A stretch of 64,000 nt of DNA from Brenneria goodwinii (GTDB lineage Bacteria; Pseudomonadota; Gammaproteobacteria; Enterobacterales; Enterobacteriaceae): assembly GCF_002291445.1 (NCBI RefSeq), contig NZ_CP014137.1, forward strand, positions 4,712,001-4,776,000, given 5' to 3'. Shown here one piece after another: positions 25,601 to 33,144 of the stretch. The notes under the pieces are model-generated. The model searched no databases. It was not told where the DNA came from and saw nothing but the letters and a program-made list of their open reading frames with translations. Both the position numbers and the translations under genes were made by a program. Within the stretch, counting starts at the first letter, position 1, and each line of letters begins with the position of its first letter.

Positions 25601-26458
25601 GCGCTGATTGAGCGGATCAACGACCTTGGCTATGGGCTGACTTTCGGCATTCATTCGCGCATCGACCACACCGTCCGCCAGGTCACGGAGAGCGTTGAAG
25701 CGGGCAATTTGTATGTCAACCGGAACATGGTGGGCGCGGTGGTCGGCGTACAGCCTTTCGGCGGCGAGGGATTGTCCGGCACCGGGCCCAAGGCGGGCGG
25801 GCCGCTTTATCTTTACCGCCTGCTGGCGGAACGGCCCGCCGATGCGCCGTGGCGGGGGCTGCGCTACACGGCCGCGGCCGAGCCGGAAGCGCTGCCGGAT
25901 CGCGCCGGTTTGCTGGCCGCGCACGAAGCCCTGTCGGCGTGGGCGGCGCAACGTCATCCCGATATTCACACGCTTTGCCTGCGTTTTCGGGCCGACAGCG
26001 CAAGCGCCACGCTCTGTTATCTGCCGGGGCCGACCGGGGAAGAGAATACCTACCGGCTGCTGCCCCGCGAAAGGGTGCTGGCCCTGGCGGAGGATCCACA
26101 GGATCTTTTGGTGCAGTTGGCGGCGATCGCCAGCGTCGGTTGCCGGGTTCTGTGGCCGGATGCGCCGCAATATCTTGAGGCATACCAGCAGTTGCCCGAA
26201 ACCGTCCGACGGTGTGTGGACATCGCCCCGCGGGATTCGCTGATGACGCAACGCCTGGATGCGGTCATCCATCATGGCGATACGGATGCGCTGCGCGCCC
26301 TTTGCCAGCAAGTTGCCGAGCGGCAAGGGGCCATCGTCTCCGTACAGGGCTTCGCCCGCGGAGAAACCGATATCCGGCTGGAGCGTTTGCTGCTCGAACG
26401 TTCCCTGAGCGTTAATACGGCGGCGGCGGGAGGAAATACCCATTTAATGACCATCTAA
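22685..26458 (+). CDS. putA: Bifunctional proline dehydrogenase / P5C dehydrogenase PutA, without RHH domain
   Basis: The 1257-residue protein oxidises proline to glutamate. The FAD-dependent proline dehydrogenase barrel spans about residues 225-540 (FSLKLSALHPRY, RLVKGAYWDSEIKRAQ, YAPVGTHETLLPYLVRRL). The aldehyde dehydrogenase part covers about 600-1100 (SPWNFPLAIF, FTGSTAVA, ETGGINAMI, catalytic Cys858 in SAGQRCSA). A C-terminal ALDH-like domain follows. E. coli PutA (1320) begins with a ribbon-helix-helix repressor domain; here the N-terminus (MTANREETPV...SYRPFHGL) has none. AGGGAGA precedes the ATG. Codons look richer in G+C than in neighbouring core genes, which together with the location suggests acquisition. 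Confidence 0.93.
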   Translation: MTANREETPVNEHISPSSYRPFHGLMPETGEWSEKRMAIAHAWALPEPELVPKLLARARVPDEVNKGVHDLAYSLSSALRGNKGSADRASLVQNLLQEYSLSSQEGIALMCLAEALLRIPDADTRDLLIRDKLVGRDWKRHLGGSRSLLVNAATWGLLITGSLVRPGDRGKVAYGMKKIIKTGSAPLIRKAMTVAMHIMSEHFVTGEKITQALEQAEKIEAQGFTYTYDMLGEAALTGGDAENYIARCQSALHAIGRHAKGKGIYAGAEFSLKLSALHPRYSLHQYDRVLNEVYPALKSLVLLAHSYDVAITIDAEETERLDISLDLLARLCGEPELASWNGIGFVVQAYQKRCSYVIDYLTDLAKKHQRRLRVRLVKGAYWDSEIKRAQIAGHSDYPVFTRKVYTDISYLACARALLAEPEYIYPQFATHNARTLAAVYHLAGSRYVADQYEFQCLHGMGVPLYQHVVGKDKLDRPCRIYAPVGTHETLLPYLVRRLLENGSNSSFVNQIADPAISIESLIADPVAEVEALGVTEHGIGSSHPGIPLPGNIYGDGRKNSAGLNLYNEDCLRELSAVLPDSSREPVAAAPIIAGEADPAAPRAVVNPAEPRDIVGYVHEAADGDIALSLAAAEKAAGRWAAESPSRRADILLRAAALLEQNMAPLIGVLVREAGKTFNNAVAEVREAVDFLNYYAVQVKTTFDNATHVPLGTVVCISPWNFPLAIFTGQIAAALAAGNTVIAKPAEQTPLVAGLAVKLLLEAGIPHDVLQMLPGLGETVGQTLVADARVKGVMFTGSTAVASIIQRKIADRLDAAGRPVPLIAETGGINAMIVDSSALPEQVIIDCINSAFDSAGQRCSALRLLCVQQDIADTLLEALRGAMIEYRLGNPEHLSTDIGPVIDAEAKDGIDAHIRRMTDKGLKVYQAAYGEPQARDGYFVTPALIELNDIRELDREVFGPVLHVLRYESGELPALIERINDLGYGLTFGIHSRIDHTVRQVTESVEAGNLYVNRNMVGAVVGVQPFGGEGLSGTGPKAGGPLYLYRLLAERPADAPWRGLRYTAAAEPEALPDRAGLLAAHEALSAWAAQRHPDIHTLCLRFRADSASATLCYLPGPTGEENTYRLLPRERVLALAEDPQDLLVQLAAIASVGCRVLWPDAPQYLEAYQQLPETVRRCVDIAPRDSLMTQRLDAVIHHGDTDALRALCQQVAERQGAIVSVQGFARGETDIRLERLLLERSLSVNTAAAGGNTHLMTI

Positions 26459-26734
26459 CGCGGCGTCAAACGGCGAGGTCGGTAGATGCGACAAGGTCTT
26501 CCGACCGAAAAAATCATCGTATCGATGATAATTCCATTCACCCCACCGGCATTGATTTCCCTGTGCGGCAATGCCATTTTCCCCTTGTTTTTCCAATCTA
26601 TGCGGCTGCTCACGCTCTTTATATTTGCAAGTTGCAAATATGTTGTGTATTGGCTTTCCTGAATTATTGGATTTATGGCAAGGTCGCTATAATTAAACCA
26701 AGGAAATAGTTGATTACACGTGTTTTAATATGCT

Positions 26735-26763
26735 TTGTAACAATTTTGCCTAGAATGTATACC
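26735..26763 (+). promoter_or_regulatory. Likely ompR-envZ promoter
   Basis: TTGTAA (26735-26740) and TATACC (26758-26763) are 17 bp apart, about 75 bp before the ompR ATG. A second TATAAT (26690-26695) lies upstream without a good -35. The rest of the 26459-26839 gap is AT-rich with no gene. Confidence 0.5.
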
Positions 26764-26839
26764 AGAAACGGCTGTCAGTAATTCGTATGTTTCTGAACAA
26801 TAGCGGCATCGGCGGCTATTACGCCTTTGGAGAAAGAGA

Positions 26840-27559
26840 ATGCAAGAAAACTATAAAATTCTGGTTGTAGATGACGATATGCGTTTGCGCGCGCTGTTGG
26901 AGCGTTATCTGACCGAGCAGGGTTTTCAGGTACGTAGCGTTGCCAATGCTGAACAGATGGATCGTTTATTGACCCGCGAGTCATTTCACCTGATGGTGTT
27001 GGATCTGATGCTGCCGGGTGAAGACGGTCTGTCTATTTGCCGTCGTTTGCGCAGCCAAAGCAATCCCATGCCCATCATCATGGTGACGGCGAAAGGGGAG
27101 GAGGTTGATCGTATCGTCGGCCTGGAAATCGGCGCTGATGATTACATTCCCAAACCGTTTAACCCACGCGAGCTGCTGGCCCGCATTCGCGCGGTGCTGC
27201 GCCGTCAGGCCAATGAGTTGCCGGGCGCGCCTTCGCAGGAAGAGGCGATTATTGCGTTTGGCAAATTCAAACTGAATCTGGGAACGCGTGAAATGTTCCG
27301 TGATGACGAACCGATGCCGTTAACCAGCGGCGAGTTCGCCGTTCTTAAAGCGCTGGTCAGCCATCCGCGTGAACCGCTGTCGCGCGACAAACTGATGAAT
27401 CTGGCGCGCGGCCGCGAATACAGCGCAATGGAGCGCTCCATTGACGTGCAGATTTCTCGTTTGCGCCGCATGGTGGAAGAAGATCCGGCGCATCCGCGCT
27501 ATATCCAAACGGTTTGGGGCCTGGGTTACGTCTTTGTGCCGGACGGCAGTAAAGCATGA
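26840..27559 (+). CDS. ompR: Osmolarity response regulator OmpR
   Basis: The 239-residue regulator has a receiver domain with acidic pocket DDDMR, phosphorylated Asp55 (VLDLMLPGEDG) and Lys in YIPKPFNPREL. The C-terminal winged helix DNA-binding domain (LTSGEFAVLKALV, SRLRRMVEEDPAHPRYIQTVWGLGYVF) is intact. Length equals E. coli OmpR. It controls porins and other envelope genes in response to osmolarity and pH. GGAG lies upstream of the ATG, and the stop overlaps the envZ start by 4 bp. Confidence 0.98.
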   Translation: MQENYKILVVDDDMRLRALLERYLTEQGFQVRSVANAEQMDRLLTRESFHLMVLDLMLPGEDGLSICRRLRSQSNPMPIIMVTAKGEEVDRIVGLEIGADDYIPKPFNPRELLARIRAVLRRQANELPGAPSQEEAIIAFGKFKLNLGTREMFRDDEPMPLTSGEFAVLKALVSHPREPLSRDKLMNLARGREYSAMERSIDVQISRLRRMVEEDPAHPRYIQTVWGLGYVFVPDGSKA

Positions 27560-28914
27560 GGCGATGGCGCTTTTCTCCGCGCAGCTCATTTGCCCGGACG
27601 CTGTTACTGATTGTCACGCTGTTGTTTGTCAGCCTGGTTACCACCTATCTGGTGGTGCTTAATTTCGCCATCCTACCGAGTTTGCAGCAGTTTAATAAGG
27701 TGCTGGCTTACGAAGTAAGAATGCTGATGACCGACAGTCTGCAATTGGAGGACGGCTCCACGCTTGAGGTGCCGCCGGCGTTTCGGCGTGAGATTTACCG
27801 TGAGTTGGGTATTTCGTTATATACCAATGCCGCGGCGGAGGAGAGTGGCCTGCGCTGGGCCCAGCATTATAAGTTTTTGAGCCAGCAGATGGCGCAACAA
27901 TTGGGAGGACCGACCGACGTCCGGGTTGAAGTCAGTAAAAATACCCCGGTCGTGTGGTTGAAAACCTGGCTGTCGCCGGATATCTGGGTGCGGGTGCCGT
28001 TAACCGAAATTCATCAGGGTGATTTCTCACCGCTTTTCCGTTACACGTTGGCGATTATGCTATTGGTGATTGGCGGCGCGTGGCTGTTTATCCGGGTACA
28101 GAACCGTCCGCTGGTTGAGCTGGAACATGCCGCCTTGCAGGTCGGGAAGGGCATTATTCCGCCGCCGTTGCGAGAGTACGGCGCCTCGGAGGTGCGCTCG
28201 GTTACCCGGGCCTTTAATCAGATGGCGTCCGGCGTGAAGCTGCTGGCTGACGATCGCACCCTGCTGATGGCGGGGGTCAGTCATGATCTGCGTACCCCGT
28301 TGACGCGTATTCGTCTGGCGACGGAAATGATGAACAAGAAAGACGACTATCTGGCGGAATCGATCAATAAAGACATTGAAGAGTGCAATGCCATTATTGA
28401 GCAGTTCATCGACTATTTGCGTACCGGCCAGGAGATGCAGACGGAAGTGGCCGACCTCAATGCCATTATGGGCGAGGTGGTGGCCGACGAAAGCGGTTAT
28501 GAGCGCCAGATAGACAGTGAGTTTTGCGATGGTGAACTGCCGGTCCGCGTCAGTCCGTTATCGATTAAACGCGCTGCGCTGAATCTGGTGGTGAACGCGA
28601 CCCGTTACGGTAACGGATGGATAAAGGTCAGCACCGGACGGGAAGAGCAGCGCGCCTGGTTTCAGGTCGAGGATGATGGCCCGGGGATTGACCCCGCGCA
28701 GCTCAAACATCTTTTCCAGCCTTTTGTACGGGGCGACAGCGCGCGCAGCACCAGCGGCACCGGCTTAGGGCTGGCGATTGTGCAGCGAATCGTCGATGCC
28801 CATAACGGCGTGCTTGATGTCGGCACCAGCGATAGCGGCGGGCTGTGCGTGCGGGCCTATTTGCCTTTGCTGCCCGAACTTGCTGATCCACACGGTAGTT
28901 CAGCGAAAGCATAG
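27556..28914 (+). CDS. envZ: Osmosensor histidine kinase EnvZ
   Basis: The 452-residue inner membrane kinase has membrane segments at about 14-37 and 160-180 flanking a periplasmic domain, then a HAMP linker (RPLVELEHAALQVGKG). The H-box VSHDLRTPLTRIRL has His243 at the same position as in E. coli. N-box (NLVVNATRYG), G1 (VEDDGPGI) and G2 (GTGLGLAIVQR) complete the ATP domain. It phosphorylates and dephosphorylates OmpR. It is coupled to ompR by an ATGA overlap. Confidence 0.98.
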   Translation: MRRWRFSPRSSFARTLLLIVTLLFVSLVTTYLVVLNFAILPSLQQFNKVLAYEVRMLMTDSLQLEDGSTLEVPPAFRREIYRELGISLYTNAAAEESGLRWAQHYKFLSQQMAQQLGGPTDVRVEVSKNTPVVWLKTWLSPDIWVRVPLTEIHQGDFSPLFRYTLAIMLLVIGGAWLFIRVQNRPLVELEHAALQVGKGIIPPPLREYGASEVRSVTRAFNQMASGVKLLADDRTLLMAGVSHDLRTPLTRIRLATEMMNKKDDYLAESINKDIEECNAIIEQFIDYLRTGQEMQTEVADLNAIMGEVVADESGYERQIDSEFCDGELPVRVSPLSIKRAALNLVVNATRYGNGWIKVSTGREEQRAWFQVEDDGPGIDPAQLKHLFQPFVRGDSARSTSGTGLGLAIVQRIVDAHNGVLDVGTSDSGGLCVRAYLPLLPELADPHGSSAKA

Positions 28915-28917
28915 AAT

Positions 28918-28946
28918 AAAAAAAGGCGCGGGAGCCGCGCCTTTAT
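28918..28946. terminator. Bidirectional intrinsic terminator between envZ and pckA
   Basis: GGCGCGG and CCGCGCC form a stem around GAG, flanked by an A-run on the left and TTTA on the right. It serves envZ on the plus strand and, through the A-run, pckA on the minus strand. Confidence 0.85.
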
Positions 28947-28962
28947 TGTGACTAACGTGAAA

Positions 28963-30582
28963 TTACAGTTTCGGTCCCGCCTTAACTAAGGCTGCTCCTG
29001 CGGGCGCATCGGTGTATTTATCAAAGTTAGTGATAAACCGCCGGGCCAAATCCTCCGCTTTCTCCTGCCATTGCGCTTGATCGGCGTAAGTATCGCGCGG
29101 ATCGAGGATTTCGGGATCAACGCCTGGCAATGACCTGGGGATCGCCAGATCGAAGATCGGCAACGTCTGCATTTCCGCATCATCGATGCTGCCATTCAGA
29201 ATGGCATCGATAATCCCGCGCGTATCCTTGATCGAGATACGTTTCCCGGTTCCGTTCCAGCCGGTATTGACCAGGTAAGCCTGGGCGCCGGCCGCTTTCA
29301 TCCGTTTCACCAGCACTTCCGCGTATTGCGTCGGATGCAGCGTCAGGAAGGCGGCGCCGAAGCAAGCGGAAAACGTTGGCGTAGGCTCGGTCACGCCGCG
29401 TTCCGTTCCCGCCAGTTTGGCGGTGAAGCCAGACAGGAAATGGTACTGCGTTTGATCGGATGTCAAACGCGAAACCGGAGGTAATACGCCAAAAGCATCC
29501 GCCGTCAGGAAAATGACTTTTGTCGCATGTCCGGCCTTGGAGACGGGTTTGACAATGTTCTGGATGTGATAGATCGGATAGGAAACGCGGGTATTCTCGG
29601 TTTTTGAACCGTCATTGAAGTCAACGCTGCCGTCAGCCAGCACCATGACGTTTTCCAGCAGCGCATCGCGCTTGATCGCGCCGTAGATGTCCGGTTCCGC
29701 TTCTTTGGACAGCTTAATGGTTTTAGCGTAGCAGCCGCCTTCAAAGTTGAAAACGCCGTCGTCATCCCAACCGTGCTCATCATCACCAATCAACTGGCGT
29801 TTGGGGTCGGTGGACAGGGTGGTTTTGCCCGTACCGGACAGGCCGAAGAATACGGCAACATCGCCTTGTTCGCCCACGTTGGCCGAACAGTGCATGGAGG
29901 CGATGCCTTTCAGCGGCAGCAGGTAGTTCATGATGGAGAACATCCCTTTTTTCATTTCGCCGCCGTACCAGGTGCCGCCAATCAGTTGAATACGCTCCGT
30001 CAGATTGAAGGCGACGAAGTTTTCAGAATTCAACCCCTGTTCCCGCCATTGCGGATTGGTGCACTTGGCGCCGTTCATGACGATGAAATCAGGTTCGAAC
30101 CCCTGTAGTTCCTCATCGCTTGGACGAATAAACATGTTTTTCACAAAGTGCGCCTGCCAGGCGACTTCAGTAATAAATCGGACTTTCAGCCGGCTGTCCG
30201 GGTTGGCGCCACAGAACGCGTCAACGATAAACAGGCGTTTACTGGACAGTTGACGGGTGACGAGCTGCTTGAGATGCGTCCAGATTTCCTGACTCAAGGG
30301 ATGGTTGTCATTCGTCCCTTTCCCCTGATCCGACCACCATACGCTATCGCGGGTGACGTCATCGCGAACGATGTATTTATCTTTTGGGGAACGTCCGGTA
30401 AAAATGCCGGTATCGACGGCTACCGCACCCAGCTGGGTTTCTGTGCCGCGTTCATAACCTTGTAGAGTTGGGTCGATTTCTTCTTTAAAAAGTAAATCGT
30501 AGCTGGGATTGTAGGCAATATCGCGGACATCTTGGATTCCATAAGCCGCAAGAGCCTTTGGTGTTATACCTTTGATCTGCAT
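28963..30582 (-). CDS. pckA: Phosphoenolpyruvate carboxykinase (ATP)
   Basis: The 539-residue gluconeogenic enzyme converts oxaloacetate and ATP to phosphoenolpyruvate. It has the P-loop GLSGTGKTTLS, the metal-binding segment IGDDEHGWDDDGVFNFEGG, and substrate contacts in TGRSPKDKYIV and RVSYPIYHI. The ATG at 30582 (MQIKGITPKALAAYG) has GAGGAG eight bases upstream and matches the E. coli start (540 residues). A repeat element at 30605-30728 lies in its promoter region. Confidence 0.97.
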   Translation of the reverse strand: MQIKGITPKALAAYGIQDVRDIAYNPSYDLLFKEEIDPTLQGYERGTETQLGAVAVDTGIFTGRSPKDKYIVRDDVTRDSVWWSDQGKGTNDNHPLSQEIWTHLKQLVTRQLSSKRLFIVDAFCGANPDSRLKVRFITEVAWQAHFVKNMFIRPSDEELQGFEPDFIVMNGAKCTNPQWREQGLNSENFVAFNLTERIQLIGGTWYGGEMKKGMFSIMNYLLPLKGIASMHCSANVGEQGDVAVFFGLSGTGKTTLSTDPKRQLIGDDEHGWDDDGVFNFEGGCYAKTIKLSKEAEPDIYGAIKRDALLENVMVLADGSVDFNDGSKTENTRVSYPIYHIQNIVKPVSKAGHATKVIFLTADAFGVLPPVSRLTSDQTQYHFLSGFTAKLAGTERGVTEPTPTFSACFGAAFLTLHPTQYAEVLVKRMKAAGAQAYLVNTGWNGTGKRISIKDTRGIIDAILNGSIDDAEMQTLPIFDLAIPRSLPGVDPEILDPRDTYADQAQWQEKAEDLARRFITNFDKYTDAPAGAALVKAGPKL

Positions 30583-30604
30583 GTTGCTACTCCTCAATTG
30601 TTAG

Positions 30605-30728
30605 TCCCTTTATCTTTCGAGTTGCAACAATGCTGGTTTCCCTTGGTCCCCTCAGCTACTTCGGTGGTTAAGCATTTGAGGATTCTTTCAGTTGCCGTCT
30701 GACTGCAGCTTGAAATCTATCGGGCTTA
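30605..30728. repeat. Diverged copy of the ~130 bp palindromic repeat, upstream of pckA
   Basis: The ends CTTTCGAGTTGCAAC and TGCAGCTTGAAATCTATCGGG resemble the ends of the copy at 11300-11425. The middle is diverged. The remainder of the 30583-30905 gap is AT-rich. Confidence 0.45.
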
Positions 30729-30869
30729 TAGTTGTGCTGATTATATTGTAGAACGGCGAGTTTATTTTAATCGCGATGGCAATCATAAAATTAAATAAAT
30801 TAATTAAGAACTTTGCTTATTCAATATGTTGGGCGGCTTAACAGAATAAAATTCTATGATATTAATAAG

Positions 30870-30898
30870 GAAATAAGCGGGTACGCGACCGTACCCGC
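30870..30898 (-). terminator. Intrinsic terminator of hslO
   Basis: GCGGGTACG and CGTACCCGC form a perfect 9-bp stem with a 4-base loop. On the minus strand it is followed by TTATTTCCTTATT, just after the hslO stop. Confidence 0.75.
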
Positions 30899-30905
30899 GG
30901 CAGGA

Positions 30906-31778
30906 TTAATGCAGTAAATGCTTTGGTGACTGCTGTTTGAACGCCTGAACATCTTCGGCGTTGAACACATAGTGATTTCCGCAATAATCACAATGCATAT
31001 CGATTTCGCCATCTTCTTCCAGCATTTCGGTCACTTCACTTTCGGAAAGCGTCATTAATGCTTCCGCGCAACGGGCGCGCGAGCAATGGCACTGGAAGAC
31101 GACCGCCTGCGGTTCGTATACCGTTACCTCTTCCTGATGATAAAGCCGATAGAGGACGTCGTTAGCCGCAAGCGTAAACAGCTCATCGGTTTTGACCGTA
31201 GCCGTGAGCTGCGCCAGGTGATCGAAATCATCGTGTCCGGCATTTTGCGCCGGCAACACCTGTAACAACATGCCCGCGGCGGCCATCCGCCCTTCATGCC
31301 GACCGGTACGGATAAATAGTCGGGTCGGGAGCTGTTCGGATTGCAGGAAATAGTTTTCCAGGCAATCGGCAAGGGTATCGCCTTCTAATCCGACGACGCC
31401 CTGATACCGTTCGCCTTCCGTCGGCGTAATGGTAATGACCAGATAACCGTTGCCGACCATATCCTTGAGCGAACTATCCTGCGCGATTTCACCCTGCAGG
31501 CGGGCTACGCCGCGCATCTGTTGCTGATGGTTGCCGTTGATGACGGCCAGCTTCAACGGTCCGTCGCCCTGAAGCTGAACGGTTATATCGCCGCTGAATT
31601 TTAACGTGGCCGTTAACAGGCTGGTGGCAACCAGCATTTCTCCCAGCAGATTTTGTACCGGCTCCGGATAGTCATGATTCGCCAGAATATGCTGGAAGGT
31701 ATCGCTGACTGTCACCAACTCGCCACGGACGGCATAATTTTCGAACAGATAACGATGTAGTTGGTCATGAGTGGACAT
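30906..31778 (-). CDS. hslO: Redox-regulated chaperone Hsp33
   Basis: The 290-residue holdase has an N-terminal domain (HDQLHRYLFENYAVRGELV), a linker, and a C-terminal redox switch with four zinc cysteines: CHC in FQCHCSRARC and CDYC in MHCDYCGNHY. Oxidation of these activates it to protect unfolding proteins during oxidative heat stress (known in E. coli). It follows hslR and yrfG on the same strand, as in E. coli, and has a terminator right after the stop. Confidence 0.97.
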   Translation of the reverse strand: MSTHDQLHRYLFENYAVRGELVTVSDTFQHILANHDYPEPVQNLLGEMLVATSLLTATLKFSGDITVQLQGDGPLKLAVINGNHQQQMRGVARLQGEIAQDSSLKDMVGNGYLVITITPTEGERYQGVVGLEGDTLADCLENYFLQSEQLPTRLFIRTGRHEGRMAAAGMLLQVLPAQNAGHDDFDHLAQLTATVKTDELFTLAANDVLYRLYHQEEVTVYEPQAVVFQCHCSRARCAEALMTLSESEVTEMLEEDGEIDMHCDYCGNHYVFNAEDVQAFKQQSPKHLLH

Positions 31779-31866
31779 AATATTCTCTCGCTGTGGTGAC
31801 AGTTATTGATTCCCCGCATTTTCCAGTCGCCGGCTATCGGTTTCCCGCAACTTAAATCTATGGGGT

Positions 31867-32277
31867 TTATTCCCGATCGCTGTATTTAAATTTCATCAGA
31901 TCCCGTCGTTCTTTCTTATCAGGACGGCGATCCGGGTGCGGCATGGTCAGCGCATTCATTTTTCGCGCCAGCGCCAGCTTTTCCCGTTTTCCGATACTCT
32001 CGGCTGTTTCCTGATACAGCGCCTGTGCTTCCGTCGCCGTTCTACGTTGCCCGCTGATGGCGCGGACGATGACGGTACGTTCGTCGTTCCCCTGACGCAG
32101 CTTGATTTCGGCGTTCAGTTCAACCAGTTTGCTGGGCTTACTGCGTTGGCCGTTATAGTGAACCTTGCCGCCATCAACCATTTCGCGGGCAATGGCCCGG
32201 GTTTTATAGAAGCGGGCGGCCCAAAGCCACTTGTCCAGACGGACGGTATCGTCAGAATTCTCGCTTGCCTTCATCAT
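31867..32277 (-). CDS. hslR: Ribosome-associated heat shock protein Hsp15
   Basis: The 136-residue basic protein has an S4 RNA-binding domain (VRLDKWLWAARFYKTRAIAREMVDGGKVHYNGQ) and a charged C-terminus (MPHPDRRPDKKERRDL). Hsp15 binds free 50S subunits carrying nascent chains and helps recycle stalled ones. Two consecutive ATG codons begin the frame. The second (32274) is better spaced from GAGG, so the product may be one residue shorter. It lies 12 bp after yrfG. Confidence 0.95.
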   Translation of the reverse strand: MMKASENSDDTVRLDKWLWAARFYKTRAIAREMVDGGKVHYNGQRSKPSKLVELNAEIKLRQGNDERTVIVRAISGQRRTATEAQALYQETAESIGKREKLALARKMNALTMPHPDRRPDKKERRDLMKFKYSDRE

Positions 32278-32289
32278 GACCTCTTCTGA

Positions 32290-32976
32290 TTAACTGAGAT
32301 TTACCGAGCGATGCAATGACGGTAACAGCCCAAGATAATCATTCATTGACGGATGCTGCTGGAATGATTTTTCCTGCTGGCTGGAGTCAGGGTTACTGAC
32401 GCCCAGACAGTAACGGATACCAAAGGTCTTGGCGGCGTCCAGAATCGGCTCGCTGTCATCGACAAACAGCGTCCTGGCCGGATCGAAATCGGTTTGCCGT
32501 TGCACGGCCCGCCATAACCGCTGATTTTCTTTCGGATATCCATAAGTATGGGTGGAAAGTAATAAATCAAGGTGTTTGTCTAAGCCGGTATGTTCAATTT
32601 TAACCGCCAGGCTGTGCGGATGCGCATTAGTCAGCAGAATCGTGCGCTTACCGCTGTCGCGCAGGGCATGCAGAAATGGCTCGGTATCTTCCCGCAGGCG
32701 GGCGCGAGGGCCGATATCCGTGGTCATCTGATAGATGTCCAACCCCAGCTTTTCACTCCAGTAATCGAAGCAGTACCAGTTCATCGTATGCTGCACCGCC
32801 TGATACTCTGCGGCAATGAGCCGTTGAGCCTGCCCGAGGCTGATACCGCGTTTGTCGCTGAGTGACTGCGGCACAAGCTGTAACCAGAAGTAGCTATCAA
32901 AAGCCAAATCGAGCAGCGTGCCATCCATATCCAATATAACGGTATCAATGTCGTGCCAGTTAATTTGGGGGCTCAT
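32290..32976 (-). CDS. yrfG: HAD-family GMP/IMP nucleotidase YrfG
   Basis: The 228-residue haloacid-dehalogenase phosphatase has motif I DMDGTLLD, motif II LLTNAHPHS, and motif III/IV lysine and aspartates (YPKENQRL, FVDDSEPILDAA). E. coli YrfG dephosphorylates purine mononucleotides. It lies between igaA and hslR as in E. coli and is likely cotranscribed with hslR. Confidence 0.93.
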   Translation of the reverse strand: MSPQINWHDIDTVILDMDGTLLDLAFDSYFWLQLVPQSLSDKRGISLGQAQRLIAAEYQAVQHTMNWYCFDYWSEKLGLDIYQMTTDIGPRARLREDTEPFLHALRDSGKRTILLTNAHPHSLAVKIEHTGLDKHLDLLLSTHTYGYPKENQRLWRAVQRQTDFDPARTLFVDDSEPILDAAKTFGIRYCLGVSNPDSSQQEKSFQQHPSMNDYLGLLPSLHRSVNLS

Positions 32977-33144
32977 AAATACTCCAGATACAGAATGATG
33001 CCAGATACCGAGGCTTGTTTGATAAGGGGAAACATACCCATCCGCACTTCGGGTTGCCGGGGAGATCGCCCCGAGACTAAAGTCTGATGAGTATAAATAC
33101 GGCAGTTTCGTCAGAATAGCATAACAGCGCGTGCTGCACGATGG

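Noticed and set aside
24932..26443. Long minus-strand frame opposite putA
   Set aside because: High G+C leaves few stops on the opposite strand. The translation is His/Arg/Gln-rich without family features.
33030..33097. Possible further copy of the 130 bp repeat after igaA
   Set aside because: Only ATACCC and GGTTGC fragments resemble the family ends, which is too short to claim.
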